From positions 11,246 to 75,245 of the forward strand of contig CAWFBT010000018.1 of NCBI GenBank assembly GCA_963814095.1: a stretch of 64,000 nucleotides of DNA, given 5' to 3'. Source of the DNA: JACVRW01 sp963814095. Lineage in GTDB: Bacteria; Actinomycetota; Thermoleophilia; Solirubrobacterales; Thermoleophilaceae. Shown piece after piece: positions 24,835-32,988 of this stretch; positions within the stretch are counted from its first letter, which is position 1; each line of letters starts with the position of its first letter. Both the position numbers and the translations under genes were made by a program. The notes under the pieces are model-generated. The model searched no databases and was not told the origin of the DNA. It saw only the letters and a list, made by a program, of their open reading frames with translations.

Positions 24835-25253
24835 TCCTTCGCGACGCGGCGTACCACACAGCGCGAGCTCTTGGCCCTGGGTATTGGATGACGGCTTCGC
24901 TCTCGTCGTCCGCCGGCAATGGGTCGTCAGCGAGCCGGCTGCTCGACGCGACCATGCGGCGATTCGCTGCTTCGAGGATCTGTTCGCTCCGCTTGCCCGG
25001 AGCAAAGGCGGCTGGACCTCGGCAAGGCGCTCATAAAACGATTCTAAGTGTTGTTGGCGATCCGTCAAGAAACTGTTAGCATCTTGTCAACAAGGCCTAC
25101 GAACCCTGCAGTGTGTTTTGTCGGGGCTCGCTCGGCCACTCGCAGCGGAGCGCTGCAAACGCTCCAGCTGACCGGCCGCTAACGAATCCGAACGGGACGA
25201 CCGGGCGCGATTGCCGCCTTGGCGCTGGCCTAGATCGAGCCAAAGGAGCCACG
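24835..25253 (+). other. Gene-poor stretch after tRNA-Thr(CGT)
   Basis: About 420 bases without a supportable gene. A minus-strand frame at 24772-25068 exists but runs into the antisense of the tRNA. The centre (about 25035-25095) is clearly richer in A and T than its surroundings and contains CTTGTCAACAAG, a short inverted repeat. AAAGGAG at 25242 is the ribosome site of the next gene. The position after a tRNA and the base composition are compatible with an old insertion. Confidence 0.4.
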
Positions 25254-25721
25254 ATGAACACTCAAGCGACACGAACCCCCGGCAGGCTTAAGCAAGGAGC
25301 CACCGTCGGCATGGTCGTCATTGCGGCGGCTGCCGCTGGCCTCCTGGGCGCCGGTGGAGGCGTCGCCATTATGGCTCTCCAAGACGCGCCGACTGACCCT
25401 CAGGGTGAGCCGGGCGTCCAGGGACCCGCTGGACCTCAGGGCGAGCAAGGCGAGCGTGGAGAGCGCGGACCCAACGGCGAGCGCGGCCCAGCGGGGGCCA
25501 CGGGGCCAGCCGCTGGAGGCGCTACTGCAATCGAAGAAAGCACACCGGCGGCTGACTCTGGATTCGACGGCATGGCTCAACTTGTAGACGGCAGCGACTA
25601 TCTCGCTAATGGCGTGGATGACCTCAACTGCGCTGACATCGCAGACGTGAACTTTCCGACGCCACCCGTAGACGAAGACGGGCTAGACGGCGATGGCGAC
25701 GGTATCGCCTGCGACGTCTAG
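25254..25721 (+). CDS. Collagen-like exported protein with C-terminal excalibur-like Ca motif
   Basis: The 155-residue protein starts at ATG 25254, 5 bases after AAAGGAG. A membrane helix (about 17-42) is followed by about 14 Gly-X-Y triplets such as GPAGPQGEQGERGERG. A linker leads to a C-terminal DDLNCADI...DGDGDGIACD segment, the excalibur Cys-Asp calcium motif. It is probably membrane-tethered and surface-exposed. The excalibur motif is shared with the nuclease gene that starts 10 bases after its stop, suggesting one operon and a common extracellular setting. Confidence 0.75.
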   Translation: MNTQATRTPGRLKQGATVGMVVIAAAAAGLLGAGGGVAIMALQDAPTDPQGEPGVQGPAGPQGEQGERGERGPNGERGPAGATGPAAGGATAIEESTPAADSGFDGMAQLVDGSDYLANGVDDLNCADIADVNFPTPPVDEDGLDGDGDGIACDV

Positions 25722-25730
25722 ATAGAGATC

Positions 25731-26447
25731 GTGGCTGATAACCCTTCCGCAGCTGCGGCTCGCTGGGCGCCCCGCCGCGCGGGGCGCGCGTCATTGCTGG
25801 CAATGCTCGCGCTCACGGCGGTTGCCTCAGGGACACCTCCTGCGCTCGCTGCCGACAAGGACTGCGCCGACTTCGACACGCAGGCGGAGGCCCAGCGCTA
25901 CCTCACCCCCGGTGACCCGCACGGCCTCGACGGCGACAACGACGGCCGAGCCTGCGACACGCTCCCGAGCGGCGGAGCCGGCGGAGGCGACCAGTCGTCG
26001 CCTGCTCCGGCGCCTGTCCGGGCCCAGACCATCAAAGCGCGCGTCACGTCCGTCGTCGACGGCGACACGATCCGGGTGCGCTCGCTCGAAGCGACGCGCC
26101 GCTCGCACTACACCGTCCGGCTGATCGGCATCGATACACCAGAGGTCTACGGCGGCGTCGAGTGCGGCGGCCCCCAAGCCTCCGCCTACATGAAACGGCT
26201 CGCCCCCACCGGTCGCCGCGTGCGGCTGCGCACCGACGCGACACAGGACACCTTCGACCGCTACGACCGACTGCTCGCCTACGTGAACCTGCGCGGAGGC
26301 CCCGACGCGGCAATGGCGCAGCTCCGCGCCGGCTGGGCCGACGTCTACGTCTACGGCAGCAACCCATTCCAGCGCGTCGGAACGTTCCGCCCGGCTCAGC
26401 GTTCAGCCAAGCGTGCCGACCGGGGCATCTGGGCGCGGTGCCGATGA
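25731..26447 (+). CDS. Exported thermonuclease (SNase-like) with excalibur domain
   Basis: The 238-residue protein starts with GTG. A signal peptide (about 15-41) is followed by an excalibur domain (about 42-78, DKDCADF...DGDNDGRACD). After a Ser/Pro linker comes a staphylococcal-nuclease fold with VVDGDTIRV (about 107-115), LIGIDTPEV and DRYDRLLAYV. The Asp and Arg residues of the nuclease active site appear present. It would cut nucleic acids outside the cell in a Ca-dependent way. The usual order places excalibur at the C-terminus, but here it is N-terminal. Confidence 0.85.
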   Translation: MADNPSAAAARWAPRRAGRASLLAMLALTAVASGTPPALAADKDCADFDTQAEAQRYLTPGDPHGLDGDNDGRACDTLPSGGAGGGDQSSPAPAPVRAQTIKARVTSVVDGDTIRVRSLEATRRSHYTVRLIGIDTPEVYGGVECGGPQASAYMKRLAPTGRRVRLRTDATQDTFDRYDRLLAYVNLRGGPDAAMAQLRAGWADVYVYGSNPFQRVGTFRPAQRSAKRADRGIWARCR

Positions 26448-26722
26448 GCCCCGGCCGACTGCTAATCGGCCTCGCGCGCCGGTCGATGAATCGTCCCATC
26501 GGCGGCCTCGTAGTCGCATGTCTGTTCCTGGGCGCGACTACTGCGTCGGCACCGACGAATGCTTCGGCGCATAACTCTTCGTCGCTCCCGGTGCTTGGAG
26601 ACCACTGGGTCGGTGAGATCCTCGCCGTCCTGGTTGGAGAAGTGGCTCGTTCTGGCTCGGCGAGCCAGGATGAGGACGGGCTTGTGGAAGAGGCGCGCTC
26701 GGATCTAGCCGGCTCGTCGTAA
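26444..26722 (+). CDS. Small possible exported protein
   Basis: A 92-codon frame whose ATG overlaps the nuclease stop by 4 bases. Starting from the internal ATG (residue 15) it would have a signal-like segment (GGLVVACLFLGATTASA) and a short polar tail rich in Ser, Glu and Asp. No family is recognised. The coupling overlap is the main support. It could be a chance frame, because its codon pattern is less typical than that of its neighbours. Confidence 0.35.
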   Translation: MSPGRLLIGLARRSMNRPIGGLVVACLFLGATTASAPTNASAHNSSSLPVLGDHWVGEILAVLVGEVARSGSASQDEDGLVEEARSDLAGSS

Positions 26723-26784
26723 TTCCGCCACTCCCTCCCGGTTGGACCCACATCACCCCCGGTCCAACCCCAAGGAGAGGTCCC

Positions 26785-27471
26785 ATGTCCAAGTCCCGCA
26801 GGCGCCGCCGTCCCTCGGCCGCCTTCATCATCAGCTGCCTCGCGCTGTTCATGGCGATGGGCGGCGCTTCGTACGCCTTCGCGGCCGGTTCTATCGGCAG
26901 CAAGGAGATCAAGAACAACGACATCCGCGCCAAGGACGTTCGTCAGCACACGCTCACGGGTGACGACGTCAAGTCGAACTCGCTTGGCGGCGGCGCCGTG
27001 AAGGAGTCGTCGCTCGGCAAGGTCCCGCAGGCCGCCAGCGCTGACAACGCCGCCACGGTCGGTGGCGTCGCCCCAGACGCCCTCACGATCGGTCGCGGCT
27101 CCACGCCGAACGACTGCGAGCCCGGCGGCGCGCCCATCAAGTGCGCGACGCTCACGCTCGATGTCCCGCGGCCCGGACGGGCGCTCGTCATGATCGGCGG
27201 GCAGTGGAACAGCGACGACGCCGCCGGCACGTCGGTCCGAGGCGTCTGCTCGATCCTCCACAACAACGTCGAGCTCTCGCCGGCCACGTCGGAGGGCACC
27301 ACCTCTGACGAGACGGACAACAGCCACGAGCAGGCGATTGCCGCTCAGCCGGTCGTGACGGACGTGCTGCAGCCCGGCTCGCACGAGTTCGCCCTGGCCT
27401 GCGATGACGCGGTCGGTGACATGGACTTCACCAACACCCGCATCGCCGCCGTTCTGCTCGGCTCGAGCTGA
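26785..27471 (+). CDS. Exported protein with IKNNDIR/DVKSNSL-type repeats
   Basis: The 228-residue product has an Arg-rich start and a signal helix (about 12-32). Residues about 35-80 carry short imperfect repeats (IGSKEIKNNDIRAKDV, LTGDDVKSNSLGGGAVKESS) that recur in exported proteins of this lineage. A C-terminal beta-like domain with paired Cys follows (CEPGG...KCAT; VCSIL; LACDD). A GGAG ribosome site precedes the ATG. The function is unknown; surface display is inferred. A strong terminator follows the gene. The protein at 30387 is built on the same principle. Confidence 0.75.
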   Translation: MSKSRRRRRPSAAFIISCLALFMAMGGASYAFAAGSIGSKEIKNNDIRAKDVRQHTLTGDDVKSNSLGGGAVKESSLGKVPQAASADNAATVGGVAPDALTIGRGSTPNDCEPGGAPIKCATLTLDVPRPGRALVMIGGQWNSDDAAGTSVRGVCSILHNNVELSPATSEGTTSDETDNSHEQAIAAQPVVTDVLQPGSHEFALACDDAVGDMDFTNTRIAAVLLGSS

Positions 27472-27496
27472 GCACCGACCTCCCCCGAGAGAACAA

Positions 27497-27533
27497 GAGG
27501 GGCCCCGCTCGGCACGGGGCCCCTCGCCTTTCC
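27497..27533 (+). terminator. Rho-independent-type terminator
   Basis: GAGGGGCCCCG (27497-27507) pairs perfectly with CGGGGCCCCTC (27515-27525) around a 7-base loop and is followed by GCCTTTCCT. It ends the 26785 gene and may also serve the convergent peptidase gene. Confidence 0.8.
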
Positions 27534-27581
27534 TACGACGGCCGCCGGGCGCCGCGAACGGCGCCCGGCGTACCGGTGGTC

Positions 27582-29306
27582 CTAGCGGTTGAGCCGCTTG
27601 TGGCCGTCGAAGCGGAAGTGCGCGTTGCGCGCGCGCTTCTTGGCCGCCTTCGTGGCCGTGGCGCGTGCGATGCTCGCGGTCCTCGCGCCGGTGTCGAACG
27701 GGTCGCGCACCGAGCTGAAGTACCACGTCGCGTACGTCGCGGCGGCGCCCAGCTCGATCATGCTGCGGCGCGAGCCACCGCGCATCTTCTGCGCTGCGAC
27801 CGCCTTGTCGGCGTCGGTCGCATCCTCGATGTCGACGGCCAGCCCCTCGGCTTCGAGCGGCGGAACGCCGCTCAGCACCGTGGTGATGTCGTCGCATGCC
27901 TGGTGGTAGCAGGGGTCGTACCAGGAGCCGGCGTCGCCGCCGAAGATCCGCTCCTGATTCTCGGTCTTGACACCCTCGGCACCAGCGAACACTCCGCCGG
28001 CGGGGATGCCCCGCTCGGTGAAGCCGACATAGTCCGAGCGCCCGTCGAACGGGATGCCGACCACAGGCTGGCGCTTGGACGCGAACCACTCGCGGAAGAC
28101 CTCCTCGACCGTTCCGGAACCGTCCGGGCCGGCGGGGTTGTCGCCCTCGGAGCCGTCACCGTCGTACACGAGGCGCGCGTAGTTCGGCGAGGAGAGCATG
28201 TCGTAGTCGAGCATCACGTCGATCTTCGACACCTCATCGTCGGAGAGGTTGTCGGCGTAGTAGCTCGAGCCGATCAGGCCCTCCTCCTCGGCGCCCCACC
28301 AGCCGAAGCGGATCTGCTGCTTCAGCGGATGACCGGGACGCGCGAGGCGCTGGGCCATCGTCAGCAGCAGCGCGGTGCCGCTGCCGTCGTCGTTGATTCC
28401 CGGTCCCTCGGGGACCGAGTCGAGATGTGCGCCGACCACGACCACGTTGTCGGGGTCGCCCTTGGGCGTCTCGGCGACCACCTGGTTGAAGAAACGATCC
28501 GTGAATGTGCCGAACGTCTGGAGGTCCACCGTCGGGTTCTGGCCATCCTGGTAGGCGGTGTACAGCTCCTGGCCCACCGCGAAGCTCGCGATCACGGCCG
28601 GGGCCGTGGCTTCCGCAAGCTGGTTGTCGATGAACAGGGCGTTCTGGCGGTTGGGCGCGTTGCCCTCGTTGAAGATGATCACGGCAACCGCGCCGGCCTC
28701 CTGCGCGAGCTCCCACTTCTGCACGAACGGGCAGAAGCCGCGCTGGACCAGCGCGACGGCGCCGTCGACGGCCGCCGGGTAGTCCTCGGCATCACATCCG
28801 CTCTGCGACGCGTCGGGCGGCGGCCCGCCGGGCGGGATCTCGGTCCCGGCCGCCGGCACCACCGGCACGTTGTCGAGGTTGACGCTCGGCGAGCCCGGCA
28901 TCGAGATGAAGTCGACGCCCGGGGTGTCGCTGGTGGAGGCGTCGCCCGCCACGTAGCTCTTGGGCGTGGGCGTCACCTGGCTGAGCACCGGCAGGGCGGT
29001 CTCCTCCCAGAACGGGAAGTTGAACGGGATGATCTCCGGGTCGTAGCCGGCGTTCCTGAGCACGCGGACCACGTAGTTCAGCGACCCGGTGTAGCCCGGG
29101 CTGTATATGTCGCGCGTACCGCCGTTGGCCGTCGCAATCTCCTGCAGGCGCTGCTGATGGTGCTCGACGCGGTCTACAGAGACCTCTTTGACGAACGCCT
29201 TGGCCCGAGGATCGTCCGGGCTGCCGTCCCGCTGTGCGCTTGCCGCACCGGCGGGGACGAGGACTGAGATGGCCGCGAGTGCGACCAGGAGGATGAGCTT
29301 CCTCAC
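27582..29306 (-). CDS. Exported M28-family zinc aminopeptidase with PA domain
   Basis: GTG at 29306 was chosen because the signal peptide (KLILLVALAAISVLV, ending ASAQ) starts there and AAGGGA lies upstream. Residues about 100-270 form a protease-associated domain (GAVALVQRGFCPFVQK). The peptidase domain has the zinc ligands in AHLDSVPEGPGINDDGSG, the catalytic Glu pair in WWGAEEEG, YDMLSS, then SDYVGFTERGIPAGG and the late His/Cys region CYHQACDD. It should remove N-terminal residues from extracellular peptides. A basic C-terminal tail (KAAKKRARNAHFRF) follows the enzyme domain. Confidence 0.9.
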   Translation of the reverse strand: MRKLILLVALAAISVLVPAGAASAQRDGSPDDPRAKAFVKEVSVDRVEHHQQRLQEIATANGGTRDIYSPGYTGSLNYVVRVLRNAGYDPEIIPFNFPFWEETALPVLSQVTPTPKSYVAGDASTSDTPGVDFISMPGSPSVNLDNVPVVPAAGTEIPPGGPPPDASQSGCDAEDYPAAVDGAVALVQRGFCPFVQKWELAQEAGAVAVIIFNEGNAPNRQNALFIDNQLAEATAPAVIASFAVGQELYTAYQDGQNPTVDLQTFGTFTDRFFNQVVAETPKGDPDNVVVVGAHLDSVPEGPGINDDGSGTALLLTMAQRLARPGHPLKQQIRFGWWGAEEEGLIGSSYYADNLSDDEVSKIDVMLDYDMLSSPNYARLVYDGDGSEGDNPAGPDGSGTVEEVFREWFASKRQPVVGIPFDGRSDYVGFTERGIPAGGVFAGAEGVKTENQERIFGGDAGSWYDPCYHQACDDITTVLSGVPPLEAEGLAVDIEDATDADKAVAAQKMRGGSRRSMIELGAAATYATWYFSSVRDPFDTGARTASIARATATKAAKKRARNAHFRFDGHKRLNR

Positions 29307-29470
29307 GTGGATTTCCCTTCTTCCCCAGTGAATGAAAGGCCTGTACCAGGCCCGGTCTCGACCGCCAGCGCGGCGGCCGGCTCGACGCATGAGCGACAAG
29401 CGCCACGCCGTAGTACCCGGGACCGCGCTGTCTCAGACCTCGCAGGCAATCCTGGCGCCCTCGCGTCGCC

Positions 29471-30298
29471 CTACGGCCGCATCACCGCCATGATCCGCAC
29501 CGGTCCGCCGGTGCCGCCCTCGATCTTCATCGGCAGCGCAACCACGGTGAATCCACGCGAGGGCATCCCGGCAAGCCGATCGACGTTCTCGAAGATCGGC
29601 GTGTTGGAACCGCCGAGCACGCGGTGGGCAAGAAAGTCGGTCGACTGGCCGTAGTCGATGCTGGCCGTGTCGATCCCCACGGCCTTGATGCGCCGCTCGC
29701 GCACGAGCCACTGAGCGCCGGCCTCGGACAGCCCGGGGAAATGCAGCTTCGGCACCGCTGCCTCGCCGCGCTCGGCCGTGCCGAGGTACTTCTCGGCGTC
29801 CGGCCAGTAGCGCTCGAACCCGGTCCGCAGCAGCACGATCGATCCGCGCTTGATGCGGCCGTTGCGGCGCTCCCAGCCGGCGAAATCGGCGGGAGTGATC
29901 AGGTAGTCACGATTGCGAAGCGCCTTGCGTGAGACGTCCACCACGACGGCGCCCCCGACGAGGCGACGCAGCGGGATCTCCGCCGACGTCCAGCCCCCGC
30001 GCGCGAAATGCACCGGCGCGTCCAGGTGCGTACCGCCGTGCTCTGACGCCTCGAAGTCATTGGACGCGTACCAGTAGCCGCCCTCCGTCTCGCCCTCTGC
30101 AACAGGCGTGAGCTTCCACTTCCTGGCGGTCGGCCAATAGATGGCCTGCTCGTTCAGCGGGTGGCTCAAATCGACTAGTCCGCGGAAGCCGCTCGCCGAC
30201 GAGCGCTCGCGCGAATCGGAGCCTGCGAACGCGCCGGCGAACGTCGCGCAGACGAAGCCGATCGCAAGACAGGCGGACATGACAAGGAGTCGTCGCAT
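29471..30298 (-). CDS. Exported cyclase-family (kynurenine formamidase-like) hydrolase
   Basis: The 275-residue protein has a signal peptide (about 3-25). The cyclase-family zinc motif HGGTHLDAPVHF lies near residue 86. Further family segments are LVDLSHPLNEQ near 40, SIVLLRTGFERYW near 150 and AVGIDTASIDYG near 208. Members hydrolyse amides or lactones such as N-formylkynurenine, but the presence of a signal peptide suggests a different exported role. It stands alone, diverging from the repeat-protein gene by about 90 bases. Confidence 0.85.
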   Translation of the reverse strand: MRRLLVMSACLAIGFVCATFAGAFAGSDSRERSSASGFRGLVDLSHPLNEQAIYWPTARKWKLTPVAEGETEGGYWYASNDFEASEHGGTHLDAPVHFARGGWTSAEIPLRRLVGGAVVVDVSRKALRNRDYLITPADFAGWERRNGRIKRGSIVLLRTGFERYWPDAEKYLGTAERGEAAVPKLHFPGLSEAGAQWLVRERRIKAVGIDTASIDYGQSTDFLAHRVLGGSNTPIFENVDRLAGMPSRGFTVVALPMKIEGGTGGPVRIMAVMRP

Positions 30299-30386
30299 GA
30301 GCAGGGCCTACCCGGTGCACGGCCGCGTAATTCGCGCACGCCAGGGCGGTTCGCTGATCAACACCACCGAGATCGAGGAGCCCGCT

Positions 30387-31178
30387 ATGAACCGCCACAG
30401 CCACCGCCGCATCACCCAGACCGCACTGGCCGCCATCGCCGCGCTCAGCCTGCTCGGCGCGAGCGTCACGGGCGCCGCCGCCAAGCCGACGATCGGCACC
30501 AAGAAGCTCAAGGACAACGCCGTCACGACCAAGAAGATCAAGAACGGCGAGGTCAAGACGAAGGACATCGGCGACGGCCAGATCCAGATGGTCGACCTGA
30601 GCGCCGCGCTCCAGGCTCAGCTCCAGCCCGCGCTCGAGCTGCTCGACGGCTCCGTCACCACGCCCAAGCTCGCCAACGGCGCCGTCACGACGCCCAAGCT
30701 CGGCGACAGCGCCGTGGGCTCGGAGCAGGTCGCTCCGAACAGCCTCCAGGCTGACGACCTTGCCGCGAACTCGGTGGGCAGCAGCGAGATCGCGCCCAAC
30801 AGCGTTCTCGCCGGCGACATCGCGGCCAACGCGATCACGGGCGGCGAGCTCGGCCCCAACTCGGTTCAGGCCGACGAGGTCGAGAACGGCTCCCTGAACG
30901 CCGCCGACGTCGGCCTCTTCTCGGGAGTGGCCAGCGCCAACCTCCCGAACATCGCCGCAGGCGCCTGCGGCGCGGACCAGATCGACCCGGCGCCCGGCGC
31001 GACCAGCATCGACGGCCGCGCCGTCCTCGTGACCCCGGACGCCGGCTTCTTCGGCAACGTCTCCTTCCACGCCGAGGCCGAGGGCACGCAGATCCGGATC
31101 AAGTCGTGCAACTCGACCGGCGCCGCGATCGACCCGGACGGCGCCGGCGCCAACTACGCCTACATCGTCTTCGGCTAG
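30387..31178 (+). CDS. Exported protein with long SVxxxxIAxNxV-type repeat array
   Basis: ATG 30387 has GAGGAG 6 bases upstream. A signal peptide (about 8-31) is followed by about 150 residues of short repeats. The first units are like the 26785 gene (LKDNAVTTKKIKNGEVKTKDI); later ones are LANGAVTTPKL, LAANSVGSSEIAPNSV and VENGSL. Such 10-11-residue units could form a stacked beta structure. The C-terminal 90 residues are a compact domain with a Cys pair (GACGAD; KSCNS). The function is unknown. It is related in design to the 26785 product. Confidence 0.75.
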   Translation: MNRHSHRRITQTALAAIAALSLLGASVTGAAAKPTIGTKKLKDNAVTTKKIKNGEVKTKDIGDGQIQMVDLSAALQAQLQPALELLDGSVTTPKLANGAVTTPKLGDSAVGSEQVAPNSLQADDLAANSVGSSEIAPNSVLAGDIAANAITGGELGPNSVQADEVENGSLNAADVGLFSGVASANLPNIAAGACGADQIDPAPGATSIDGRAVLVTPDAGFFGNVSFHAEAEGTQIRIKSCNSTGAAIDPDGAGANYAYIVFG

Positions 31179-31313
31179 GGCTGCTCGAACAGTCGCCGTG
31201 GCGGCGGCCCGGGGCGCAGCTTGGTGGCGCCCTCGGGCCGCAGCCCGTCGACGATGATGCCGAGGGACGCGCCCGGTGCGAGTGTCCGCCCCGCACCCGG
31301 GTAGCCGACCGCC

Positions 31314-31517
31314 ATGGACGCGATCAAGGTTGGCCAACAGGGTCTGGTCGGATGGCGGGAAAAGGTGGCGGACGGCGCCGCCAAGCCGTTCGAGGAGCGC
31401 ACGAAGTTCGAGCCCGACCAGGTGCGGGCAGTCGTCGGCGCGCTGTTCTTCGTGCTCTCGGTCTACTACGTCGTCAGCACGGCGGCGAGAATCGCGCGCG
31501 AGCTCAAGAGCGGCTGA
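31314..31517 (+). CDS. Small single-helix membrane protein
   Basis: The 67-residue frame has an amphipathic N-terminal half (VGWREKVADGAAKPFEERTKF) and one membrane helix (AVVGALFFVLSVYYVVSTAA, about 40-59), ending Lys-Ser-Gly. No family is recognised. Its 47-base distance to the following K+ channel gene makes a shared transcript possible. Confidence 0.5.
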   Translation: MDAIKVGQQGLVGWREKVADGAAKPFEERTKFEPDQVRAVVGALFFVLSVYYVVSTAARIARELKSG

Positions 31518-31570
31518 CCGGCAGCCGGCCAGGCCGGGCGGGTCGTCGCGTTCCCGCCGGCCGATGCGCC

Positions 31571-31576
31571 TAGATT
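31571..31576 (+). promoter_or_regulatory. Leaderless-type -10 box (TAGATT)
   Basis: TAGATT ends 8 bases before the ATG at 31585 and falls inside the longer alternative reading from ATG 31564, so it argues for the 31585 start. Confidence 0.35.
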
Positions 31577-31584
31577 CCCAGGAG

Positions 31585-32592
31585 ATGGCCAGGCGAACGG
31601 TTGAGCTGCCCGGCGCCGAGCCGAGCCCGGCGCGCGTTTTCGCCGGGCGACTCGGGCTGGCGATCGGGCTGATCGCGATCATCGCCCTGGCCACGTACCT
31701 CGGTCGCGACGGCTACGTCGACCCGGTGGACGGCTCGATCAGCCTGCTCGACGCCTTCTACTACTCGACGGTCACCATCACCACGACCGGCTACGGCGAC
31801 GTTCGGCCGGTGAGCGACGGCGCGCGCTGGGTCACGACCGTGCTCGTGACCCCGGCGCGCGTGCTCTTCCTCATCCTGCTGGTCGGGACGACGCTCGAGA
31901 TACTTGCGGAGCGCAGCCGCGAGGCCTACAGACGCGGACGCTGGAGGAGAAACTTGAAGGACCACGTGATCATCTGCGGCTTCGGCACGAAGGGCCGTAG
32001 CGCAGTCAAGACGCTGCTGGGGAAGGGCTTCGAGCCTGAGCACATCGTCGTCGTCGACGAGGATGCCGAGGCGCGTGGCTTGGCGACCGCGCAGGGACTC
32101 GTCGCCATCGCCGGCGGAGCGGCCTCGACGGACACGCTCCATCAGGCCGGCATCAGGGAGGCGAAGGCGATCATCGTGGCCGTCGACCGCGACGACACCG
32201 CCGTGCTCGCGACCCTCACCGCGCGGGAGCTGAACCCGGACGCGACGATCGTCGCCGCCGTGCGCGAGGAGGAGAACGTTCACCTGCTCCACCAAAGCGG
32301 CGCAACCTCGGTGATCACGTCCTCGGGCGCCGCGGGGCGGCTGCTCGGGCTCGCCATGGACGAGCCGCGCGTGACAGAGGTGCTCGAGGACCTGCTGTCG
32401 GTGGGCGACGGGCTCGACATCGCCGAGCGGCCCGTCGACCTCTCGGAATGCGGGCCGAGCGGCAGGCTGCAGGCCGACGGCCCGGTGGTGGGCGTCTTCC
32501 GCGACGGAGAGCTCATGCGCTTCGACGACCCGCGCCTCTCGACCCTCGCCGAGGGCGACCGGATCGTCTACCTGAAGAGCCACCGCACCTGA
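31585..32592 (+). CDS. Two-helix potassium channel with RCK (TrkA-N/TrkA-C) domains
   Basis: The 335-residue protein has a first membrane helix (about 18-38), the pore loop and selectivity filter TTTGYGDV (about 68-75), and a second helix (about 85-105). The RCK Rossmann domain follows (VIICGFGTKGRSAVKTL, about 131-147) with the acidic VVDEDAEA, and a C-terminal TrkA-C-like domain completes it. This is the MthK/KtrA-like architecture of ligand-gated K+ channels. ATG 31564 upstream would add 7 residues; 31585 is preferred because of the TAGATT box, although an AGGAG abuts it too closely to serve as its ribosome site. Confidence 0.88.
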   Translation: MARRTVELPGAEPSPARVFAGRLGLAIGLIAIIALATYLGRDGYVDPVDGSISLLDAFYYSTVTITTTGYGDVRPVSDGARWVTTVLVTPARVLFLILLVGTTLEILAERSREAYRRGRWRRNLKDHVIICGFGTKGRSAVKTLLGKGFEPEHIVVVDEDAEARGLATAQGLVAIAGGAASTDTLHQAGIREAKAIIVAVDRDDTAVLATLTARELNPDATIVAAVREEENVHLLHQSGATSVITSSGAAGRLLGLAMDEPRVTEVLEDLLSVGDGLDIAERPVDLSECGPSGRLQADGPVVGVFRDGELMRFDDPRLSTLAEGDRIVYLKSHRT

Positions 32593-32625
32593 GCGCCGCT
32601 CAGGCGAGGCGCAGCTCACGCGGGC

Positions 32626-32988
32626 TCAGCCCGGGCGCCAGCCGAGCGCCTCGCGCACGCGCCGGGACATCGCGGCCACCACGAGGTCGTACGAGTCCTC
32701 GACCATGTCGCGCACCATCGCGTCCGACACCGCTCCGTCGACCGTGACCGTGTTCCAGTGGCGCTTGTTGAGGTGATAGCCCGGAACGATCTCCTCGTGC
32801 GCCGCGCGCAGCTGCTCCGCGAGCTCCGGCTCGCACTTGAGGCTCACGGCCAACGGACGCGACCGCAGGGCGCTCAACGCGAAGATCTTGCCCTCGACCT
32901 TGTAGACCGCGGTCACCGTGCCGAACGGGTATTCCTCCACGGCGCCGGGGAAGCCGAGGCACAGCTTGCGAAGTTCCGCAGCGGTCAC
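32626..32988 (-). CDS. MmcQ/YjbR-family protein
   Basis: The 120-residue protein matches the MmcQ/YjbR fold, a CyaY-like DNA-binding family. It has LCLGFPGAVEEYPFG near the start, VYKVEGKIFALSAL, VSLKCEPELAEQLR, PGYHLNKRHWNTV and the terminal LVVAAMSRRVREAL. Its biological role is unknown. The start overlaps the stop of the HAD gene by 4 bases, so the two are co-translated. Confidence 0.88.
   Translation of the reverse strand: MTAAELRKLCLGFPGAVEEYPFGTVTAVYKVEGKIFALSALRSRPLAVSLKCEPELAEQLRAAHEEIVPGYHLNKRHWNTVTVDGAVSDAMVRDMVEDSYDLVVAAMSRRVREALGWRPG

Noticed and set aside
24772..25068. Minus-strand 98-codon frame after tRNA-Thr(CGT)
   Set aside because: Its end is the antisense of the tRNA (the typical DSNPRPP artefact) and it has no recognisable domain, although its first 35 residues look protein-like.
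31175..31402. Minus-strand frame ending LRPGPPPRRLFEQP, convergent with the 30387 gene
   Set aside because: The tail looks natural, but it overlaps the small membrane protein frame at 31314 and has no ribosome site or family support; kept as an unproven alternative.
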